The notes: generated from the sequence alone by a model not told the origin. A DNA stretch of 64,000 nucleotides from Bradyrhizobium canariense (GCF_019402665.1 NZ_VSST01000034.1:124001-188000), one strand, 5' to 3'. Positions 1 through 9,520 are shown, counted from the stretch's first letter. Numbers and translations are program-made.

Positions 1-264
1 CCGGCCGAACAGATACTGGATGGCGTGGAACACCGGGCTCGCATGCGGCTTCACCGCGACGCGATCTTCGGGCTTCAGCACGTGGAAATACAGCGCCGAC
101 ATGATGGTTGCGAGCGAGGCCGACGAGGCCTGATGTCCCCCAACCTTGAGGCCGTCCGCGTTCGCGCGGACGTGGTTGGCGTGATGGATGGTCCATGACG
201 ACAGCCACAGCGCCTTGCGGGCGAGCGCGGTCAATGTGTCGAGGCGGGCGATATCAACGGGCAT
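1..264 (-). CDS. Transketolase-like protein, N-terminal fragment (cut by window edge)
   Basis: The first 88 residues are visible; the gene runs off the left edge. The protein begins MPVDIARLDTLTALARKAL and contains ADGLKVGGHQASSAS followed by MSALYFHVLKPEDRVAVKPH, the pattern of the thiamine-diphosphate domain at the N-terminus of transketolases and homodimeric pyruvate dehydrogenase E1 proteins. A GGGAG ribosome-binding site precedes the ATG at 264. The next gene, an Lrp/AsnC regulator, is divergent with 132 bp between the two starts, which suggests that it controls this gene. I cannot tell transketolase from an E1-like paralogue without the rest of the sequence. Confidence 0.7.
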   Translation of the reverse strand, partial: MPVDIARLDTLTALARKALWLSSWTIHHANHVRANADGLKVGGHQASSASLATIMSALYFHVLKPEDRVAVKPHASPVFHAIQYLFGR

Positions 265-396
265 GGCAATGCTCCCGGAAAACAGGTGCCGATGATACCC
301 CTGCCGGAAGCGCCAAACTTCTCAATTTTTCGCGCAGTACCAGCCCATATTGGGATATCTTACCAATCGATCGGTAAAAACGACAGGTTCATCCCA

Positions 397-858
397 ATGC
401 CCGCCCTCGACGCCATTGACCGAAAAATCCTCAGCTACCTCCAGAACGACAGCCGGCTGACCATGCAGGAGCTGGCCGATAAGGTCGGGCTGTCGGTGTC
501 GCCCTGCCATCGCCGGGTCAAACTGCTCGAGGAACGCGGCGTCATCTCGCGCTACATCGCGACCGTCGACCAGAAGGCGCTGGGGCTGCATGTCAGCGTC
601 TTCATCTCGATCAAGCTGGCGCGGCAGAAGGAGGAGGACCTCAACCGCTTCGCGCGCGCGATCTCGAAATGGGACGAGGTGCTGGAATGCTACCTGATGA
701 CCGGCAACCGCGACTATCTTTTGCGCGTCGTCGCAGCCGACCTCGCCTCCTACGAGACCTTCCTCAAGACCAAGCTGACCCGGCTCGACGGCATCGCCTC
801 GATCGAGTCGAGCTTCGCGCTCAGCCAGGTGAAATATTCGATCGCGCTACCGGTGTGA
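397..858 (+). CDS. Lrp/AsnC family transcriptional regulator
   Basis: A 153-residue protein with an N-terminal winged helix-turn-helix (LDAIDRKILSYLQNDSRLTM, then ELADKVGLSVSPCHRRVKLLEERG) and a C-terminal RAM/AsnC ligand-binding domain (VFISIKLARQKEEDL and YLMTGNRDYLLRVVAADLASYE). These proteins bind DNA as dimers or higher oligomers and respond to amino acids or related small molecules. I chose the ATG at 397 because the family always starts a few residues before LDxxDRKIL; the open frame extends upstream to 286 without family similarity. It is divergent from the transketolase-like gene, its most likely target. Confidence 0.9.
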   Translation: MPALDAIDRKILSYLQNDSRLTMQELADKVGLSVSPCHRRVKLLEERGVISRYIATVDQKALGLHVSVFISIKLARQKEEDLNRFARAISKWDEVLECYLMTGNRDYLLRVVAADLASYETFLKTKLTRLDGIASIESSFALSQVKYSIALPV

Positions 859-862
859 GGCA

Positions 863-1942
863 TCATCGCCACGGCTGCACGATGATCTTGGTGTGCGCTT
901 CAGGATTGGCGAGATCGGCGAAAGCCTTTGCGACGCCATCGATGCCGATCTCGGCCGTCACCATCGCAGCCGCATCCACCTTCCCTTCCGCGATCAGGCG
1001 CAGCGAAGCTGCGAATTCGTCCGGCGTGTAGCCGAGCACGTACTGAACGTTGAGCTCCTTCATGATGCCGAGCATGGGCTCGCTCCTGTCGGTCTCCATG
1101 CAGACGCCGACCACGACGATCCTGGCATCGCGCGGCGCGCCTTCGAACACCTGCTGCAACAGACCAGGCACGCCGACGCATTCGAAGATGATCGCGGGCT
1201 TCAGCGCGGGCAGCATCGCCTGGAACGGCGGGCGCGCCGCCTTTTCCGCGTCCGACATTTGCGCATGCTCGGCCCAGATCGCATAGGGCTGCGACACCCT
1301 TGGATCCACGACGATATCGGCGCCGAGTTTTGCCGCAAGCGCGCGCCGCGCCGGCGAATAGTCGGCCGCGACGATCGGATGCAGGCCCTTGAGCTTCAGC
1401 GCCGCAATCACCGCGAGCCCGACCGGGCCGCAGCCGATCACGAGCGGCACTTCGCCGCCTCGGATATTGGCCTTGGCGACGGCGTGAACACCGACCGCGA
1501 GCGGTTCGGTGAGCGCGGCATGCTCCGGCGCGAGACCGTTGGGTACCTCGAGCAGCAGCGCTTCGCTCAGTAGCATCGCCTCGGCATAGCCGCCAATATT
1601 TTCGTTGGAATAGCCGATGCCCTCGATGCCCTGCGGCGTCACGAGGGCCGGCAGCGAGCACACGCGCGTGCCCGGCTTGAGCTTGCGCACAGTGCCCGGG
1701 CCGAAATCGACGATCTCGCAGCAGAACTCATGGCCGAACACGACGTCGCGGGCGAGGTCCATCGGCTTGCGGCCGCTCTTTCGCGCCATCTCCACCATGC
1801 GATGGGCGTGCTGGCGCGCGTGCAGGTCAGAGCCGCAGATGCCGCAGGCGAGCGTCTTGACCAGCACCTGGCCGGGGCCGGGCTTTGGCTCCGCCATCCG
1901 ATCGACGACAATCTCACCGTTCCTGAAAATCGCAGCGCGCAT
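863..1942 (-). CDS. Zinc-binding alcohol dehydrogenase (MDR family)
   Basis: A 359-residue medium-chain dehydrogenase/reductase. The GroES-like domain carries the catalytic zinc ligands in CGICGSD (around residue 33) and GHE (around residue 70). The Rossmann segment VIGCGPVGLAVIAALKLKG lies near residue 168 and is followed by an acidic residue (AADYSPARR), as in NAD-dependent members. The four-cysteine structural zinc lobe of classical ADHs is not evident. The substrate is unknown. It converges on the Lrp gene, with four bases between the stop codons. Confidence 0.85.
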   Translation of the reverse strand: MRAAIFRNGEIVVDRMAEPKPGPGQVLVKTLACGICGSDLHARQHAHRMVEMARKSGRKPMDLARDVVFGHEFCCEIVDFGPGTVRKLKPGTRVCSLPALVTPQGIEGIGYSNENIGGYAEAMLLSEALLLEVPNGLAPEHAALTEPLAVGVHAVAKANIRGGEVPLVIGCGPVGLAVIAALKLKGLHPIVAADYSPARRALAAKLGADIVVDPRVSQPYAIWAEHAQMSDAEKAARPPFQAMLPALKPAIIFECVGVPGLLQQVFEGAPRDARIVVVGVCMETDRSEPMLGIMKELNVQYVLGYTPDEFAASLRLIAEGKVDAAAMVTAEIGIDGVAKAFADLANPEAHTKIIVQPWR

Positions 1943-2001
1943 TGGGCTCCTCCCGGCTTGTTGGAGCCATTGATAGCACGAAGCGGACGCGTGAACTTGC
2001 G

Positions 2002-2988
2002 TCAGGGGTTCGGGGAACGCTCTTCCATGATCAGGAGCTGGGCGCGACGGATGCGCTCCCGATGGGCGATGTAGAGGCCGCTGGCGACGATGAAGGCTGC
2101 ACCGGTGACGGTCCAGACATCAGGCACTTCGCCGAACAGGAAGAAGCCGAGAATGCTGACCCAGAGCAACTGAGTGTAGGAGAACGGCGCCAGCACCGAG
2201 GCATCGCCGTAGCGATAGGCCAGGACGATGATCCACTGGCCGACGGTGGAGGCGACGCCGATCACGATGCCAAGCCCGATCGCGGTCCAGGTCGGCGTGA
2301 CCCAGACGAATGGTACCATCAGGGAGAGGATCGCAACGCCCGTCAGCGCCGAATAGGCCATGGTGGTGAGGACGGCTTCGCGCCCGCTCATCATGCGCGT
2401 CAGGATCAGCGCCGCAGCCCAGCAGAACGCCGAGACGATCGGGAAGAACGCGGCGGCGTGAAACGCGCTGGAGCCCGGGCGCAGGATGATCATCACGCCC
2501 GTCAAGCCGATCGCGGTGGCGATCCAGCGGCGCATGCCCACCTTCTCGCTCAGGAACACGATCGAGAGCGCGGTGACGAACAGTGGCGAGACGAACCCGG
2601 TCGCGGACGCTTCCGCGATCGGCAGGAAGCTCAGGCCGGTGATGAAGAACAGCGAAGAGCCGAGCAATGCCGCGCCGCGCATCAGCTGCAGGCCGAGGCG
2701 CTCGGTGCGCATGGCATGAAGCGGCGAGCCCGGCAGCATTACCGGCGTGAACATCAGCGCGAACGTTACGAAGCGGATCCAGGTGATCTCGATCGACGGC
2801 AGGCTCGACGACAGATATTTCGCGGTGACATCGGAGCAGCCGAGAAAGATCGTCGACAGCAGCACCAGCGCGATGCCCTTGAAGGGATGATCGACGCGCG
2901 CCGGCGCGCGGCGCGCCTGCGGCTTCTTTTCCGGCATGGGCATGGGAATACTGTCGAGCCTTGCGGCTGCGGCGGGCGGCGGGGTCAC
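2002..2988 (-). CDS. EamA/DMT-family transporter
   Basis: A 328-residue integral membrane protein of the drug/metabolite transporter superfamily, with two tandem EamA repeats of about five helices each. The first begins FKGIALVLLSTIFLGCSDVTAKYL; the second has the typical AAALILTRMMSGREAVLTTMAYSA and VLAYRYGDASVLAPFSYTQLLW segments. Family members mostly export metabolites or amino acids. The start is a GTG at 2988 after a weak AGGTTCC; in-frame ATGs 15 to 17 codons downstream are alternatives. No operon partner is obvious, since 141 bp separate it from the aldo/keto reductase. Confidence 0.85.
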   Translation of the reverse strand: MTPPPAAAARLDSIPMPMPEKKPQARRAPARVDHPFKGIALVLLSTIFLGCSDVTAKYLSSSLPSIEITWIRFVTFALMFTPVMLPGSPLHAMRTERLGLQLMRGAALLGSSLFFITGLSFLPIAEASATGFVSPLFVTALSIVFLSEKVGMRRWIATAIGLTGVMIILRPGSSAFHAAAFFPIVSAFCWAAALILTRMMSGREAVLTTMAYSALTGVAILSLMVPFVWVTPTWTAIGLGIVIGVASTVGQWIIVLAYRYGDASVLAPFSYTQLLWVSILGFFLFGEVPDVWTVTGAAFIVASGLYIAHRERIRRAQLLIMEERSPNP

Positions 2989-3129
2989 GGCTGGAACCTA
3001 GGAGATGCGAATCGGGAATGATCGTAAAAAACGATAATTGCGCCGCTTTCACAACTTCCGAAAACAGGATGCCGATATGCGCTCACGTCCGCGCGCGTCA
3101 AGACTCCATTAACAATGGGCGTTTGTGCA

Positions 3130-3969
3130 CTACAGCATGGGCAGGCCGCGCGGCTTCGGACCGCGCGGAAACGCCGCATCGAGCGCCGCGATCTCGTCTT
3201 TCGTCAGCACGAGATCGCCGGCCGCGGCATTTTCGCCGGCGTGTTCCGCGAACGACGCCTTCGGGATGGCGAACACCGTAGTCGCACGGGTGAGGAAGCT
3301 CAGCGCGATCTGGCGCGGCGTTGCGCGACGCGCCTCCGCGATGCGCGCCAGCACTGCACCGCCCTTGCTGTTGCTCGCAGGGAAATCGTCGTGGCCGAAC
3401 GGCGAATAGGCGACCACGGCGACACCATGCTGTTCGCACCACGGGATCACCGCGTGCTCGATCGCGCGTTCCCTCAGATGATAGAGCACCTGATTGCAGG
3501 CGATGCGGCCTTCGCCGGCAGCGTCGAGCATCTCGTCGAGATCATCGGCATCGAAATTGGAGACACCCCAGGATTTGATCTTGCCGGCCTTCACCAGTTC
3601 CTCGAACGCGGCCACAGTGTCCTCCAGCGGATACGAGCCGCGCCAATGCAGCAGATAGCAGTCGAGCCGATCCGTCTTCAGCCGCTTCAGCGAGCGCTCA
3701 CAGGCGGTGATGGTTCCGCGGCGCGAGGCGTTGCTCGGCAGCACCTTTGACACGAGGAACACCTCGTCGCGTCGCCCCGCGATCGCATCGGCAATGACGA
3801 GCTCGGCGTCGCCATACATCTCGGCAGTGTCGATGTGGGTCATGCCGAGATCGAGCCCGCGCTGAAGCGCCGCGATCGCGCGCTTGCGATCGCCGTGGTC
3901 GAGATACCAGGTGCCCTGCCCGATGACAGAGACGCTGGCGCCGGTTTTGCCGAAGGGGTTCGTGTTCAT
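3130..3969 (-). CDS. Aldo/keto reductase
   Basis: A 279-residue NADPH-dependent (beta/alpha)8 reductase. The AKR tetrad is visible: Asp and Tyr in GMTHIDTAEMYGDAE, Lys in VFLVSKVLPSNAS, and His in LDCYLLHWRGSYPLEDT. The C-terminal cofactor-binding segment IPKASFAEHAGEN is also present. The ATG at 3969 is chosen because a GGAG lies just upstream and the next eight residues (MNTNPFGKTG) are where family homology begins. The physiological carbonyl substrate is not deducible. Confidence 0.9.
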   Translation of the reverse strand: MNTNPFGKTGASVSVIGQGTWYLDHGDRKRAIAALQRGLDLGMTHIDTAEMYGDAELVIADAIAGRRDEVFLVSKVLPSNASRRGTITACERSLKRLKTDRLDCYLLHWRGSYPLEDTVAAFEELVKAGKIKSWGVSNFDADDLDEMLDAAGEGRIACNQVLYHLRERAIEHAVIPWCEQHGVAVVAYSPFGHDDFPASNSKGGAVLARIAEARRATPRQIALSFLTRATTVFAIPKASFAEHAGENAAAGDLVLTKDEIAALDAAFPRGPKPRGLPML

Positions 3970-4014
3970 ATTTGCTCCGATACCACTCGTTCGCTCAGGC
4001 AACCGCCATCGAGC

Positions 4015-4920
4015 TCAAGAGTTCAATCCGCCGATGTCAGCGACCAGTACGCTACCGGTCGCAGATTCCGTGATGTAGAGCTGATCTTTGTTCGCGCCAC
4101 CAATCGCGACATTGGTGCAGTTCGGCCCGGCACACGACTTCACCCGCGCGATCAATTCGCCGTTGGGCGCGAACACGAAGACATGGCCGAGCGATGCGTG
4201 GCCGACGAACAGACGGCCCTTGGCATCCATGGTCAAGCCATCGGGGCCACTGGTACCGAACAGCGAGCAGAAGCGACCGACCTTCGACACGCTGCCGTCC
4301 TTCATGAACGGCAGCCGCCACACCGCGTTGTCGCGCGTCATCGCGACGAACAGCACGGTCTCGGTTGGATCCAGCACCAGACCATTCGGACTGATGCCGG
4401 TGTTAACAAGGCAATCCAGGCGGCCGCCTGGCGTCAGGCGATAGACACGGCCGCTGGGGTCATGCAGGCCGGTCTGCCCCTGGTCGGTGAAATAGATATC
4501 GCCGTTGGACGCGAGATGCAGGTCGTTGCAGCCGCGGAAGGATTCCGAATTGCGCGAGGTCAGCACCGGCGCCACGCGCCCCGCGTTGGCGTCGAACTCC
4601 ATGATGCCGTGCCTGTAGTCGGCGACCAGGATGCGGCCGTCGGCCGCGATTTTCAGCCCGTTCGGCCAGCCTTCATATTCAATCGCCAACGACCACTCGC
4701 CGTCGGGCGCAATGCGGAAGATCCGGCCGAACGGAATGTCGACGATGTAGAGATTGCCATCCCTGTCGAACGATGGCCCTTCGATGAAGGAGTCCGTCGG
4801 CACACCCGGCCGGTTGGCATCGGCCCAATCCGTCCGCTCGCCTTTGCGGCGGAATTTGTCGGGCATGGCGGAAAAGAGCCTGGTTTCGATCAGGCGCGGC
4901 GGCGTTTCCAGGTACATCAT
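4015..4920 (-). CDS. SMP-30/gluconolactonase/LRE-family protein
   Basis: A protein of about 301 residues forming a six-bladed beta-propeller of the SMP-30/gluconolactonase family. Characteristic pieces are EGPSFDRDGNLYIVDIPFGRIF near the N-terminus (metal-ligand Glu), the CNDLHLASNGDIYFTDQ blade, SPNGLVLDPTETVLFVA, and GPDGLTMDAKGRLFVG (metal-ligand Asp). Relatives hydrolyse sugar lactones or lactone-like compounds. The start is one of two consecutive ATGs (4920 or 4917); the longer open frame to 4998 reads into non-homologous sequence. A palindromic intergenic repeat lies just upstream. Confidence 0.85.
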   Translation of the reverse strand: MMYLETPPRLIETRLFSAMPDKFRRKGERTDWADANRPGVPTDSFIEGPSFDRDGNLYIVDIPFGRIFRIAPDGEWSLAIEYEGWPNGLKIAADGRILVADYRHGIMEFDANAGRVAPVLTSRNSESFRGCNDLHLASNGDIYFTDQGQTGLHDPSGRVYRLTPGGRLDCLVNTGISPNGLVLDPTETVLFVAMTRDNAVWRLPFMKDGSVSKVGRFCSLFGTSGPDGLTMDAKGRLFVGHASLGHVFVFAPNGELIARVKSCAGPNCTNVAIGGANKDQLYITESATGSVLVADIGGLNS

Positions 4921-5014
4921 TGTTGTTTTTGTCGTTGTTGATGGGAGAGCGCGGCACCATAGGGCACAATCGCGGGGACGTCGATTGGGCCGAGGCATAG
5001 CGCCCCGCCCTCGC

Positions 5015-5110
5015 TGTCATTCCCCGCGAAGGCGGGGAATCCAGTACGCCGTGGCCTCTCCGCTTGATCACCGGCGTACTGGATCGCCCGGTCAAGCCGG
5101 GCGATGACGG
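5015..5110. repeat. Palindromic intergenic repeat, type A
   Basis: The stretch between the SMP-30 gene and nasC consists of nested inverted repeats. There is a short hairpin (CCCCGC-GAAG-GCGGGG), then GTACGCCG and its complement CGGCGTAC about 25 bases apart, then a second hairpin (CGCCCGG-TCAAG-CCGGGCG). GTCAT begins and ATGAC ends the element. The style matches the dispersed extragenic palindromes common in Bradyrhizobium. It lies downstream of nasC and upstream of the SMP-30 gene, so it may terminate the nitrate operon transcript. Confidence 0.7.
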
Positions 5111-5142
5111 CGGAGTATTCGGCGACGACCGAGAAAGCGCCC

Positions 5143-7848
5143 CTACCCCGCGGCGCCCGCGACCTTCGCCTGCTTCACTGGAGCCACCTCGGTCGTCGCG
5201 ATCAGGCGCTTCAGTTCAGGAATGCAGGAGCCGCAATTGGTGCCGGCCTTGAGCTTTGTGCCGATCTCGGCCGCTGTGCGCGCGCCTGCGGCGATGGTGT
5301 CGCAGATGGTGCCGCGGCCGACGCCGAAGCAGGCGCAGACGACGGGGCCGGTCGAAGCCGCGCCCTCGCTCGACTTGCCGGACAGCAGCATGCGCCGCTG
5401 CTCGTCGGTGACATTGTCGGCCACGAACAGGCTCTTCACCACCTCCCAGTCGCCGGCGTCATGCGCGGGGCCGACGAACAGGCAGGTTTCGATGCGGTCG
5501 CCCGCAAACGACGCTGCGCGATAAATGCCGCCGCCGAAGTCGCGATAGTCGGCGACGTCCTCGCCGGCAACGCCTTCGAGCCAGGCCGGCCAGCGCGACA
5601 GATCCGCATTGTCGGCGAAGAGATAGCCGAAGCCGCCGGCAACAGTGACGCGGGTCCACATCAGGTTCGGCGGCAGCTCCAGCTGCTTGCGCGACAACGC
5701 AAAGCCGCGGAAGACGTATTCATAGGGCGAGATCGCGGCCGGTGTCGCCTTGGACTCCGGCTGTCCCGAGAACGGATCGGTGAACGGTGCGACCAGCGCC
5801 CCCACGCGACCGTGCGAGGCGTTCATCGCACTCCAGTGGATCGGCGCGAATAGCGTGCCGCGCTGCTGCCGGTCGCTGACGACGACCTTGAGGGTGCACT
5901 GGCCGTAGTCGGTAGTGATGCGGGCATAGCCGTCGTGGACGACGTTGTATTTGTTGGCGTCATCGGGATGAATCTCGACGAACGGCTCGGGCAGATGCGC
6001 GCCGAGCCGCTGGCTGAGGCCCGTGCGCGTCATGGTGTGCCACTGGTCGCGGATGCGGCCGGTGTTGAGCCGCAGCGGTCGCGACGGTCCGGTCTCGCCA
6101 CGCAGCGCCGGCATCTCCGGCGCGACGAAGCGGCCCTTGCCGTCATTGGTGAAGAACCCGCCCGCCGCGAAGAAGCGCTCGCCGGGCGCCTCGCCTTCGC
6201 GTGCGGGCCACTGCACGGGCTTCAAGGCATCGAAGGCTTCATCCGACAGCGTGGTCAGCGCACCGATGTCGAAGTCGCGGCTGCCGTCGTTCTCGAACGC
6301 GGAGAGCGCGGCGTGCTCGCGAAAGATGTCGGCTGCGGATTTGTAATTGAAACTGTCGCCGAAGCCGAGGCGTTTTGCGGTTTCGCTCAGGATCCACCAG
6401 TCCGGCCGCGCCTCGCCGGGCGCCGGCAGGAACGAGCGCTGGCGCGAGATCCGGCGCTCGGAATTGGTCACGGTGCCCGACTTCTCGCCCCAGGCGAGCG
6501 CGGGCAGCAGCACGTGCGGTCCGGCCTCGACGGTGTCGTTGGAGAGCACGTTCTCGGAGACCACGAACAGCTCGAGCTTCTTCAGCGCCTCGCGCACGAA
6601 GTCGGCATCGGGCAGCGAGACCGCGGGGTTGGTGCCCATCACCCACAGGGCCTTGACCTCGCCGCGGTTGATGGCTTCGAACAGCTGCACCGCCTTCAAC
6701 CCTTCATGAGTGGCGATGCGCGGCGCCTTCCAGAACCGCCGCACGCGATCGATGTCGGGCGGCGTGAAGTTCATGTGTGCGGCGAGCTGGTTGGCGAGGC
6801 CGCCGACCTCGCGGCCGCCCATCGCGTTGGGCTGGCCGGTGAGCGAAAACGGCGAGGCACCTGGCTTGCCGATGCGCCCCGTTGCGAGATGGCAGTTCAA
6901 GATCGCGTTGACCTTGTCGGTGCCCTGCGCCGACTGGTTGACACCTTGCGAGTACAGCGTGACGACGCGGGGCGTGTCGCGGAACATCTTGAAGAAGGTG
7001 GCAACGTCCTGCTCGGAAAGGCCGGTCGCCAGTGCGGTCGCGGTGACGCTGCCGGCAATGCTGCGGGCGCGCGCCAGAGCGTCGTCAAAGCCCGACGTGT
7101 TTTGCGCGATGTAGTCCTGATCGAGCGCACCATTGTCGGCGAGGTGAACGAACAGGCCGGAAAACAGCGCCGTGTCGGTGCCGGGCTTCAGACCCAGGAA
7201 CAGATCGACGTCGGTCGCGGTGTCGGTGCGGCGCGGATCGATCACGATCATGCGGGCGCCGCGCTCCCCACGGTTCTTCAACATGCGCTGGAACAGCACG
7301 GGGTGGCACCAGGCGGCATTCGAGCCGACGAACACCAGCAGATCGGCCTGGTCGAGATCCTCGTAGCAGCCGGGTACGGTGTCGGCGCCGAAGGCGCGGC
7401 GGTGACCGGCGACCGAGGACGACATGCAGAGCCGCGAATTGGTGTCGACGTTGGCCGTGCCGACAAAGCCCTTCATCAGCTTGTTGGCGACGTAATAGTC
7501 CTCGGTCAGCAGTTGGCCCGAGAGATAGAATGCGACCGCGTCGGCGCCGTCGCGCGCGACGATGTGCTTCATGCGGTGGGCGACGTGATCGAGCGCATCG
7601 CTCCAGGCGACGCGTTCGAGCACGCCCTTGCAGCGGATCATCGGATAGAGCAGCCGGCTTTCGAGCCCGACGGTCTCGCCGAGCGCCGAGCCCTTGGAGC
7701 ACAGCCGGCCGAAATTGGCAGGATGATCGGGATCGCCTGCGATCGCCGCGCCGCCCTTGCCGTCTGGCGTCGCCAGCACGCCGCAGCCGACGCCGCAATA
7801 CGGACAGGTCGTCTTGGTGGCGCGGAGCGTGGGATCGATCGCCGTCAT
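5143..7848 (-). CDS. nasC: Assimilatory nitrate reductase, catalytic subunit
   Basis: A 901-residue cytoplasmic Mo-bis-MGD enzyme that reduces nitrate to nitrite. An N-terminal [4Fe-4S] motif (CPYCGVGCGVL, then GRLCSKG) comes first. The molybdopterin oxidoreductase core follows (NTNSRLCMSS with the Mo-ligand cysteine, GSNAAWCHPVLF, RTDTATDVDLFL), then the molydopterin dinucleotide-binding domain (LRLNTGRIRDQWHTMTRTG). The C-terminus is a BFD-like [2Fe-2S] domain (CACFGVGRGTICD, then CGSCIPELKRLI), typical of NasA/NasC enzymes that take electrons from NAD(P)H through a partner flavoprotein. It is the last gene of narK-bjgb-flp-nasC, and flp is that partner. Confidence 0.95.
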   Translation of the reverse strand: MTAIDPTLRATKTTCPYCGVGCGVLATPDGKGGAAIAGDPDHPANFGRLCSKGSALGETVGLESRLLYPMIRCKGVLERVAWSDALDHVAHRMKHIVARDGADAVAFYLSGQLLTEDYYVANKLMKGFVGTANVDTNSRLCMSSSVAGHRRAFGADTVPGCYEDLDQADLLVFVGSNAAWCHPVLFQRMLKNRGERGARMIVIDPRRTDTATDVDLFLGLKPGTDTALFSGLFVHLADNGALDQDYIAQNTSGFDDALARARSIAGSVTATALATGLSEQDVATFFKMFRDTPRVVTLYSQGVNQSAQGTDKVNAILNCHLATGRIGKPGASPFSLTGQPNAMGGREVGGLANQLAAHMNFTPPDIDRVRRFWKAPRIATHEGLKAVQLFEAINRGEVKALWVMGTNPAVSLPDADFVREALKKLELFVVSENVLSNDTVEAGPHVLLPALAWGEKSGTVTNSERRISRQRSFLPAPGEARPDWWILSETAKRLGFGDSFNYKSAADIFREHAALSAFENDGSRDFDIGALTTLSDEAFDALKPVQWPAREGEAPGERFFAAGGFFTNDGKGRFVAPEMPALRGETGPSRPLRLNTGRIRDQWHTMTRTGLSQRLGAHLPEPFVEIHPDDANKYNVVHDGYARITTDYGQCTLKVVVSDRQQRGTLFAPIHWSAMNASHGRVGALVAPFTDPFSGQPESKATPAAISPYEYVFRGFALSRKQLELPPNLMWTRVTVAGGFGYLFADNADLSRWPAWLEGVAGEDVADYRDFGGGIYRAASFAGDRIETCLFVGPAHDAGDWEVVKSLFVADNVTDEQRRMLLSGKSSEGAASTGPVVCACFGVGRGTICDTIAAGARTAAEIGTKLKAGTNCGSCIPELKRLIATTEVAPVKQAKVAGAAG

Positions 7849-7863
7849 ATCAAGCCGCCTCTA

Positions 7864-9081
7864 TCAAGCCGCTTTGGAGGGACGCGCGAGCGCGCGGCCG
7901 AATATCATGTCGGCGCGGATGGCCGCCACCTTTTCGCGATTGCGGATCAGTTCGAGATACCAGAGCGCATCGACGGTATCGCCGATCAACAGAGCGCCAG
8001 TGAGCCGGCCCTCGGCGATGACGAGCTTCTTGTAGGTGCCGCGCCTGCGGTCTGACAACACGAGGCTCTCGCTGCCCTCCCCGCCCATGAAGTCGCCGGC
8101 GGAAAATACGCTGACGCCCGACACTTTCAGGTTGGTCGAGACCACGCTGCCTTGATAGGCCGCGGGACGGCCGGAGAGATGCCGCGCCAGCACGCGCGCC
8201 TGCTCATAGGCAGGCTCGACGAGGCCGTAGCAGGTGCCGCGATGCTCGGCGCATTCGCCGAGCGCGTAGATATCGGGTGACGCCGTCTGCATCTCGTCGT
8301 TGACGACGATGCCGCGGTTGACTGCGATGCCGGCGTCCTTTGCCAGCGCAATGTTGGGCCTGATGCCGGCGGCGAAGATCACGGCATCGGCCTCGATGCG
8401 GCTGCCGTCGGCAAGCTCGACCGCTTCGACATGGCCCTCGCCATGGATGCGGGCTGTGGATGCATTGAGCAGGATGCGAATGCCCTTGCGCTCGACCAAC
8501 GTCTTGAGCAGGTCGGCAGCAGGCGCATCGAGCTGGCGCTCCATCAGCCGATCCATCAGATGCAGCAGTGTCACGGGCGCTCCGGCCTTGGCGAGGCCGT
8601 AAGCCGCTTCGAGTCCGAGCAGACCGCCGCCGACCACGACGACGCGCTTCCTGGCGGCAGCGAGCGTCAGCAGCAGATCGACGTCGCGGGTGTCGCGAAA
8701 GGTGTGCACGCCGGAAAGGTCGGCGCCGGGCACGTTGAGCCGCAGCGGCGTCGAGCCGACGGCGAGCACGAGCTTGGAGTATTCCATACTCTCTTCGCCT
8801 TCGATCTTGAGCTCGCGTCGGCCGGTGTCGATCTCGCTGACGCGATAGCCGTAGCGCACCGTGACGCCGCGATGGCGCCACCAGTCGGCAGGCCGGAGCT
8901 CGATCTCGTGCGAGCCGGTTTCGCCGGCCAGCACCGAGGAGAGCAGAACGCGGTTGTAAGCGAGCCGCGGCTCTTCGCCGATCACAGCGACCGCGTAGCG
9001 GCCGAGCGAGGTCTTGGCGAGCTCGTCGACCAGACGCGCGGCCGCCATACCGTTACCAACGATGACCAGCGGTTCACTCAC
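7864..9081 (-). CDS. flp: FAD-dependent NAD(P)H oxidoreductase of the nitrate-assimilation operon (Flp)
   Basis: A 405-residue pyridine nucleotide-disulphide oxidoreductase resembling the N-terminal part of NirB. Two dinucleotide-binding motifs are visible: VIVGNGMAAARLVDEL at the N-terminus for FAD and VVVVGGGLLGLEAAYGL near residue 150 for NAD(P)H. The second FAD-contact segment is ASPDIYALGECAEH. It lacks the sirohaem and Rieske domains of a nitrite reductase. In B. diazoefficiens the equivalent Flp passes electrons to NasC and works with the haemoglobin Bjgb in NO detoxification. Fifteen bases separate it from nasC and ten from bjgb. Confidence 0.9.
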   Translation of the reverse strand: MSEPLVIVGNGMAAARLVDELAKTSLGRYAVAVIGEEPRLAYNRVLLSSVLAGETGSHEIELRPADWWRHRGVTVRYGYRVSEIDTGRRELKIEGEESMEYSKLVLAVGSTPLRLNVPGADLSGVHTFRDTRDVDLLLTLAAARKRVVVVGGGLLGLEAAYGLAKAGAPVTLLHLMDRLMERQLDAPAADLLKTLVERKGIRILLNASTARIHGEGHVEAVELADGSRIEADAVIFAAGIRPNIALAKDAGIAVNRGIVVNDEMQTASPDIYALGECAEHRGTCYGLVEPAYEQARVLARHLSGRPAAYQGSVVSTNLKVSGVSVFSAGDFMGGEGSESLVLSDRRRGTYKKLVIAEGRLTGALLIGDTVDALWYLELIRNREKVAAIRADMIFGRALARPSKAA

Positions 9082-9091
9082 AACGCATCTC

Positions 9092-9520
9092 CTATTCAGC
9101 GGCCTGCGACTGTGCGCCGTCGGCCTCGGAAATCATGTAGCCGGACAACACGCCGTAGGCGTCAGTCCAGGCGGTAGCGAGTTCGGGCGTCCAGGCCTCG
9201 CCGAGCCCCTTCTCCAGGGTCCACAGCAAGGTCGCACCGACCACGGGGTAGTGCTCGGCCTTGGCGCCGTAGCCGACGTGACGCTTCGCAAGCGCGGAGG
9301 CCGCGGGAAGAATCGAATCCAGGTTCGACAGACCGCCGACGACGGCGGCGAGCATGCCCATCAGCTTTTTACGCTGCTCAGTCATGTCCTCGGGAAACAT
9401 CGCGCGCACGGACGGCGCGACCTCGAACAGGCGATCGTAGAACAGCACCGCGGCGGTCTCGGAAATCGGCGCGACCTTGGCAAAGCTCTGCTGGACGAGG
9501 GTGATCTGTTCTGGCGTCAT
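9092..9520 (-). CDS. bjgb: Single-domain bacterial haemoglobin (Bjgb)
   Basis: A 142-residue globin of the Vitreoscilla/flavohaemoglobin type. Tyr28 (in VLFYDRLFE) is the expected B10 residue, Gln49 the E7 residue, and His81 (in AKRHVGYGAKAEHYPVV) the proximal haem ligand. The flavohaemoglobin reductase domain is absent, so an external reductase is needed; Flp, encoded next, is the natural candidate. The orthologue in B. diazoefficiens protects against nitric oxide made during nitrate assimilation. The ATG at 9520 has AGGAG at good spacing; the frame upstream of it is not globin-like. Confidence 0.93.
   Translation of the reverse strand: MTPEQITLVQQSFAKVAPISETAAVLFYDRLFEVAPSVRAMFPEDMTEQRKKLMGMLAAVVGGLSNLDSILPAASALAKRHVGYGAKAEHYPVVGATLLWTLEKGLGEAWTPELATAWTDAYGVLSGYMISEADGAQSQAAE

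Noticed and set aside
5935..8055. 706-codon open frame on the plus strand
   Set aside because: It is antisense to nasC and flp, which have clear domains. The translation is rich in Arg, His, Asp and Ala without motifs, typical of a GC-rich shadow frame.
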